Positions 58,732-60,928 of a DNA stretch of 60,928 nt are shown one piece after another; the first letter of the stretch is position 1; each line of letters begins with the position of its first letter. The notes under the pieces were generated by a model, which searched no databases, was not told the origin of the DNA, and worked only from the letters and a program-made list of their open reading frames with translations. Source of the DNA: RGDT01 sp964630925 (GTDB taxonomy: Bacteria > Planctomycetota > Planctomycetia > Gemmatales > Gemmataceae); contig CAZVZK010000056.1 in assembly GCA_964630925.1 (NCBI GenBank), forward strand, positions 1 to 60,928. The letters are read 5' to 3'. The position numbers and the translations under genes were made by a program.

Positions 58732-59777
58732 CGCGGATCCCCCCACGGCCCGGCGACCGGCTGGCGGACCCGCCGCCCGGCGATCTCCAGCTCGAACCAG
58801 TGCGAGGCCGCCGGCATGCGGAAGCGTACCTTCGCCGGCAGGCCGTCGCCGAAGTGCTTGATCAGCCCGCCGTGGGCGTCGAAGAGTTTGGCGGACGGGG
58901 CGATGATCTGGTTCTCGTCCACCACCTCGGCGAAGATCTCGACCAGCCCGCGCATCTCCTTCGCGATCTTGTGGTCCCAGATGTCCACATCCGTGCCGGT
59001 GTCGAGGTCGTCCAGCTCCTCCATCTGGCCCTCGTCGATCCTGGCGCCGATGCCCACCAGCACACACTTGACGCTGTTGCGCCTGCCGGCGGCGATCTCC
59101 CGGCACAGCCGGCGCGTGTACTCCTTGACCGCCGGCAGGTCGTCGAGGCGCCCGTCGGTCAGGAAGACGTACATGCCGCGCTTGGCGTCGCGGAAGCGGT
59201 CCACGAAGTAGCGCACCGCCGGGACGAGGCGCGTGCCGGTGCCGAAGTCCTCGGAACGGGGGCCGGCGAAGTCGGCGGCCTTGACCTGCTCGGCGGTGAA
59301 GTCGCCGACGACCTCGGTGCCGGAGCCGTCGCCGCAGGCCCAGTACAGGACGGTGGTGCCGCCGTCCTCGTCGAGGCTGCCGGCGAGGTAGGAGATGAAG
59401 TCGCGGGCCAGCGGCTGCATCTCGTTGGGGGTGTAGGAGAGGTGGCCGTGGCGGACGGCGTCCTCGTAGGCCTCGCGCTGGAAGCTCTGCACCTTGCGGC
59501 CGTCCAGCTCGCGGACGGTGAGCCAGCCGCGGCGGCGGTACTCGTCGGCGACGTGGGGCGGGAGCTTGCCGGCGAGGCCGCGGCCGTAGGCGGACTTCAT
59601 GCTGGCGCTGGCGTCGAGGGCGACGCCGGTCTGCCAGCCCTCGGCGCGTTCGCCGTCGGGCTCCATGAGGATGGTGAAATCGACCTCGACCTCGCGGCCG
59701 ACGGGGCGGACGTTGACCTCGCCGAACTCGCGGGCGACGATGGTGCTGGGGAGCTGGCGGCTGGGCTGCTCAGGCAT
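58728..59777 (-). CDS. vWA-domain protein, paralog B
   Basis: This protein has 349 residues. The N-terminal strand region (FGEVNVRPVGREVEVDFTILM) leads to a vWA domain with a full metal-binding MIDAS: DASAS, a Thr in GTGTRL, and an Asp in LTDGRLDD. A C-terminal beta domain (FGDGLPAKVRFRMP) is shared with the upstream paralog. vWA domains bind partners through the metal. It overlaps the paralog by 8 bases and the next gene by 4, so the three are strongly coupled. Confidence 0.83.
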   Translation of the reverse strand: MPEQPSRQLPSTIVAREFGEVNVRPVGREVEVDFTILMEPDGERAEGWQTGVALDASASMKSAYGRGLAGKLPPHVADEYRRRGWLTVRELDGRKVQSFQREAYEDAVRHGHLSYTPNEMQPLARDFISYLAGSLDEDGGTTVLYWACGDGSGTEVVGDFTAEQVKAADFAGPRSEDFGTGTRLVPAVRYFVDRFRDAKRGMYVFLTDGRLDDLPAVKEYTRRLCREIAAGRRNSVKCVLVGIGARIDEGQMEELDDLDTGTDVDIWDHKIAKEMRGLVEIFAEVVDENQIIAPSAKLFDAHGGLIKHFGDGLPAKVRFRMPAASHWFELEIAGRRVRQPVAGPWGDPR

Positions 59778-60717
59778 GGGCGGCCCTCCCAGCTGCCTCC
59801 CGCGCGATCGTGTCGAGGGGCTGGGTGACGCGGGCGTGGGGCAGCTCGAGGGTGAAGGAGCGCGAGCCGCGCGGCAGGGTGAACCGCAGCAGGGCGGGCA
59901 CGCCGTCGGAGAAGTTGACGGCGACGCGGCCCGCCGGGTCGAGGATGCGCCCGTGGGGGGCGACGATGATCTTCTCGGAGACGACCTCGGCGAAGACCTC
60001 GTGGAGGTGGCGCATCTCGCTGGCGAGCTTGTGGTCCCACAGGTCGATGTCGTCGCCGGAGGGGTCCTTCAGGCCGGAGCCGTCGAACATGTCGTCCAGC
60101 TCGGCCATCTGCTTCTCGTCCACCGACTCGCCGACGCCGATGAGGACGAGCTTGATGAAGCGGCGGCGTCCGGCGGCGATCTGGCGGGCGTAGTCCATGC
60201 AGAAGCGTTTCACGTCGGCGAGGTCGTCGATGATGCCGTCGGTGATGAAGACGCAGATGGCCCAGGGGGCGTCGCGGAAGACGCCGTCCACGAAGAGGCG
60301 GACGGGCGGGAGGAGCTTGGTGTTGCGTCCCCAGCTCTGGCGCGTCGGGCCCTGGACGGTGAGGGCGGGGGCCTGGGCCTCGGTGACCTCGCCGATGGCC
60401 TCGATGCCGCCCCCGTCGGGGCCGCAGGCCCAGTAGACGAGGTGGGCGGTGCCCTTGGTGGAGAACTTGGCGAGGTAGGAGGCCATCATGCGGGCGACGG
60501 GCTGGACGACGTTCTCGGGGGCGCCGAAGAGGGCGCTGACGTTGGAGTGGCCGTACATCTTCTTCATGGAGGCGGAGCCGTCGAGGGCGAGGCCGCAGCA
60601 GGCCCCCTCGATGTCGGGCTCCATGAGGACGGTGGCGACGACGCGGAGGGAGCCGTCGGGCAGGGGGTGGACGTTGACCTCTCCGAACGGCTCGACGGGG
60701 TGGAGGAGCTGGGCCAC
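59770..60717 (-). CDS. vWA-domain protein, paralog A
   Basis: This protein has 315 residues and starts with GTG. The layout equals paralog B: FGEVNVHPLPDGSLRVVATVL, MIDAS motif LDGSASM, Thr in GRNTKLL, Asp in ITDGIIDD, and the C-terminal domain (FSDGVPALLRFTLP). The duplicated vWA pair with one helical protein resembles ternary vWA-based conflict or signalling systems, but no kinase or MoxR ATPase gene is in the operon. Upstream lies a repeat-filled gap, so this is the first gene. Confidence 0.83.
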   Translation of the reverse strand: MAQLLHPVEPFGEVNVHPLPDGSLRVVATVLMEPDIEGACCGLALDGSASMKKMYGHSNVSALFGAPENVVQPVARMMASYLAKFSTKGTAHLVYWACGPDGGGIEAIGEVTEAQAPALTVQGPTRQSWGRNTKLLPPVRLFVDGVFRDAPWAICVFITDGIIDDLADVKRFCMDYARQIAAGRRRFIKLVLIGVGESVDEKQMAELDDMFDGSGLKDPSGDDIDLWDHKLASEMRHLHEVFAEVVSEKIIVAPHGRILDPAGRVAVNFSDGVPALLRFTLPRGSRSFTLELPHARVTQPLDTIAREAAGRAAHA

Positions 60718-60830
60718 GGGACGACCCTCGCGGTGATGGGCGGGCGGCTATCCATCATGTCAGCCGCGGGGCGGGCTGGCAAGCGAAAAGCGGGGGGCGT
60801 CTACCTCACCCCCCAGCCCCCTCGCGCTGC

Positions 60831-60928
60831 GAGCTGGGGGCGAGACGCCCAATGGCACTTGCGTTCTCGGCCGCGAGGCGAGCGGCACGGCGTAAGCGTG
60901 CCGTGTCTGCATCACACGGCACGCTTAC
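60831..60928. repeat. Dispersed palindromic repeat, copy 2, cut by the window edge
   Basis: GAGCTGGGGGCGAGACGCCC (as in the pseudogene at 26497), then AATGGCACTTG and GCGAGCGGCACGGCGTAAGC, GTGCCGTGTCTGC and ACACGG, the inverse of the element at 21195-21326. Upstream a further stem (60811-60816 with 60834-60839 and 60821-60825 with 60829-60833) is present. The gap 60718-60928 has no gene that I recognise. Confidence 0.82.

Overview
The window looks like chromosomal DNA of a high-GC planctomycete, most likely Gemmataceae-like (inferred from gene content; I could not run a database search). Reasons: about 70% GC by eye; four Ser/Thr kinases, three of them fused to WD40-type propellers; two ECF sigma factors, one overlapping a kinase; a Tat-exported DUF1501 protein; an MPLRDHF-type DUF4058 protein; and remnants of the MSSKPFDDTFKD protein family. 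Adjacent dnaA and dnaN, with two inverted TTTTCCACA boxes between them, suggest the left end lies at or near the replication origin.

Layout. 0-4.8 kb (minus strand): dnaN, candidate oriC, a short dnaA, a cysteine desulfurase and a short-chain dehydrogenase. 5-11.2 kb: a secreted phosphatase, a small gene overlapping a HEPN gene, a convergent RNA ligase, two membrane proteins, DinB and an AlkD-like repair protein. 11.2-18.3 kb: a minus-strand run of two FHA proteins and a kinase-WD40 receptor. 18.5 kb: a thioredoxin-like gene whose first active-site Cys codon is UGA, followed by a SECIS-like hairpin. 18.8-27.2 kb: a heme-motif/HEAT/propeller protein, a lower-GC patch with a PD-(D/E)XK-like nuclease and gene remnants, and a tandem pair of metallophosphoesterases. 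27.2-31.2 kb: a membrane kinase and an ECF sigma operon. 31.7-37.3 kb: a histidine kinase with its sigma-54 activator, a PP2C phosphatase and an ECF sigma factor. 37.3-44.4 kb: a kinase-propeller protein, a DUF4058 protein, a beta-lactamase-like/VanX fusion and a planctomycete-type small protein. 44.5-55.4 kb: a second histidine kinase/NtrC pair, a kinase-WD40 protein, a secreted protein and a WD40-metacaspase. 55.6-60.7 kb: DUF1501, a small secreted protein and a three-gene operon with two vWA proteins.

Much of the window is signalling: phosphorylation (kinases), phosphopeptide reading (FHA), dephosphorylation (PP2C), transcription switching (ECF sigma and sigma-54 activators) and a possible protease effector (metacaspase). 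Gaps between genes often hold large nested palindromes whose outer arms are heptamers repeated four times or nonamers repeated about three times, sometimes touching a start or stop codon. I saw no rRNA, tRNA, CRISPR array or intact insertion sequence.
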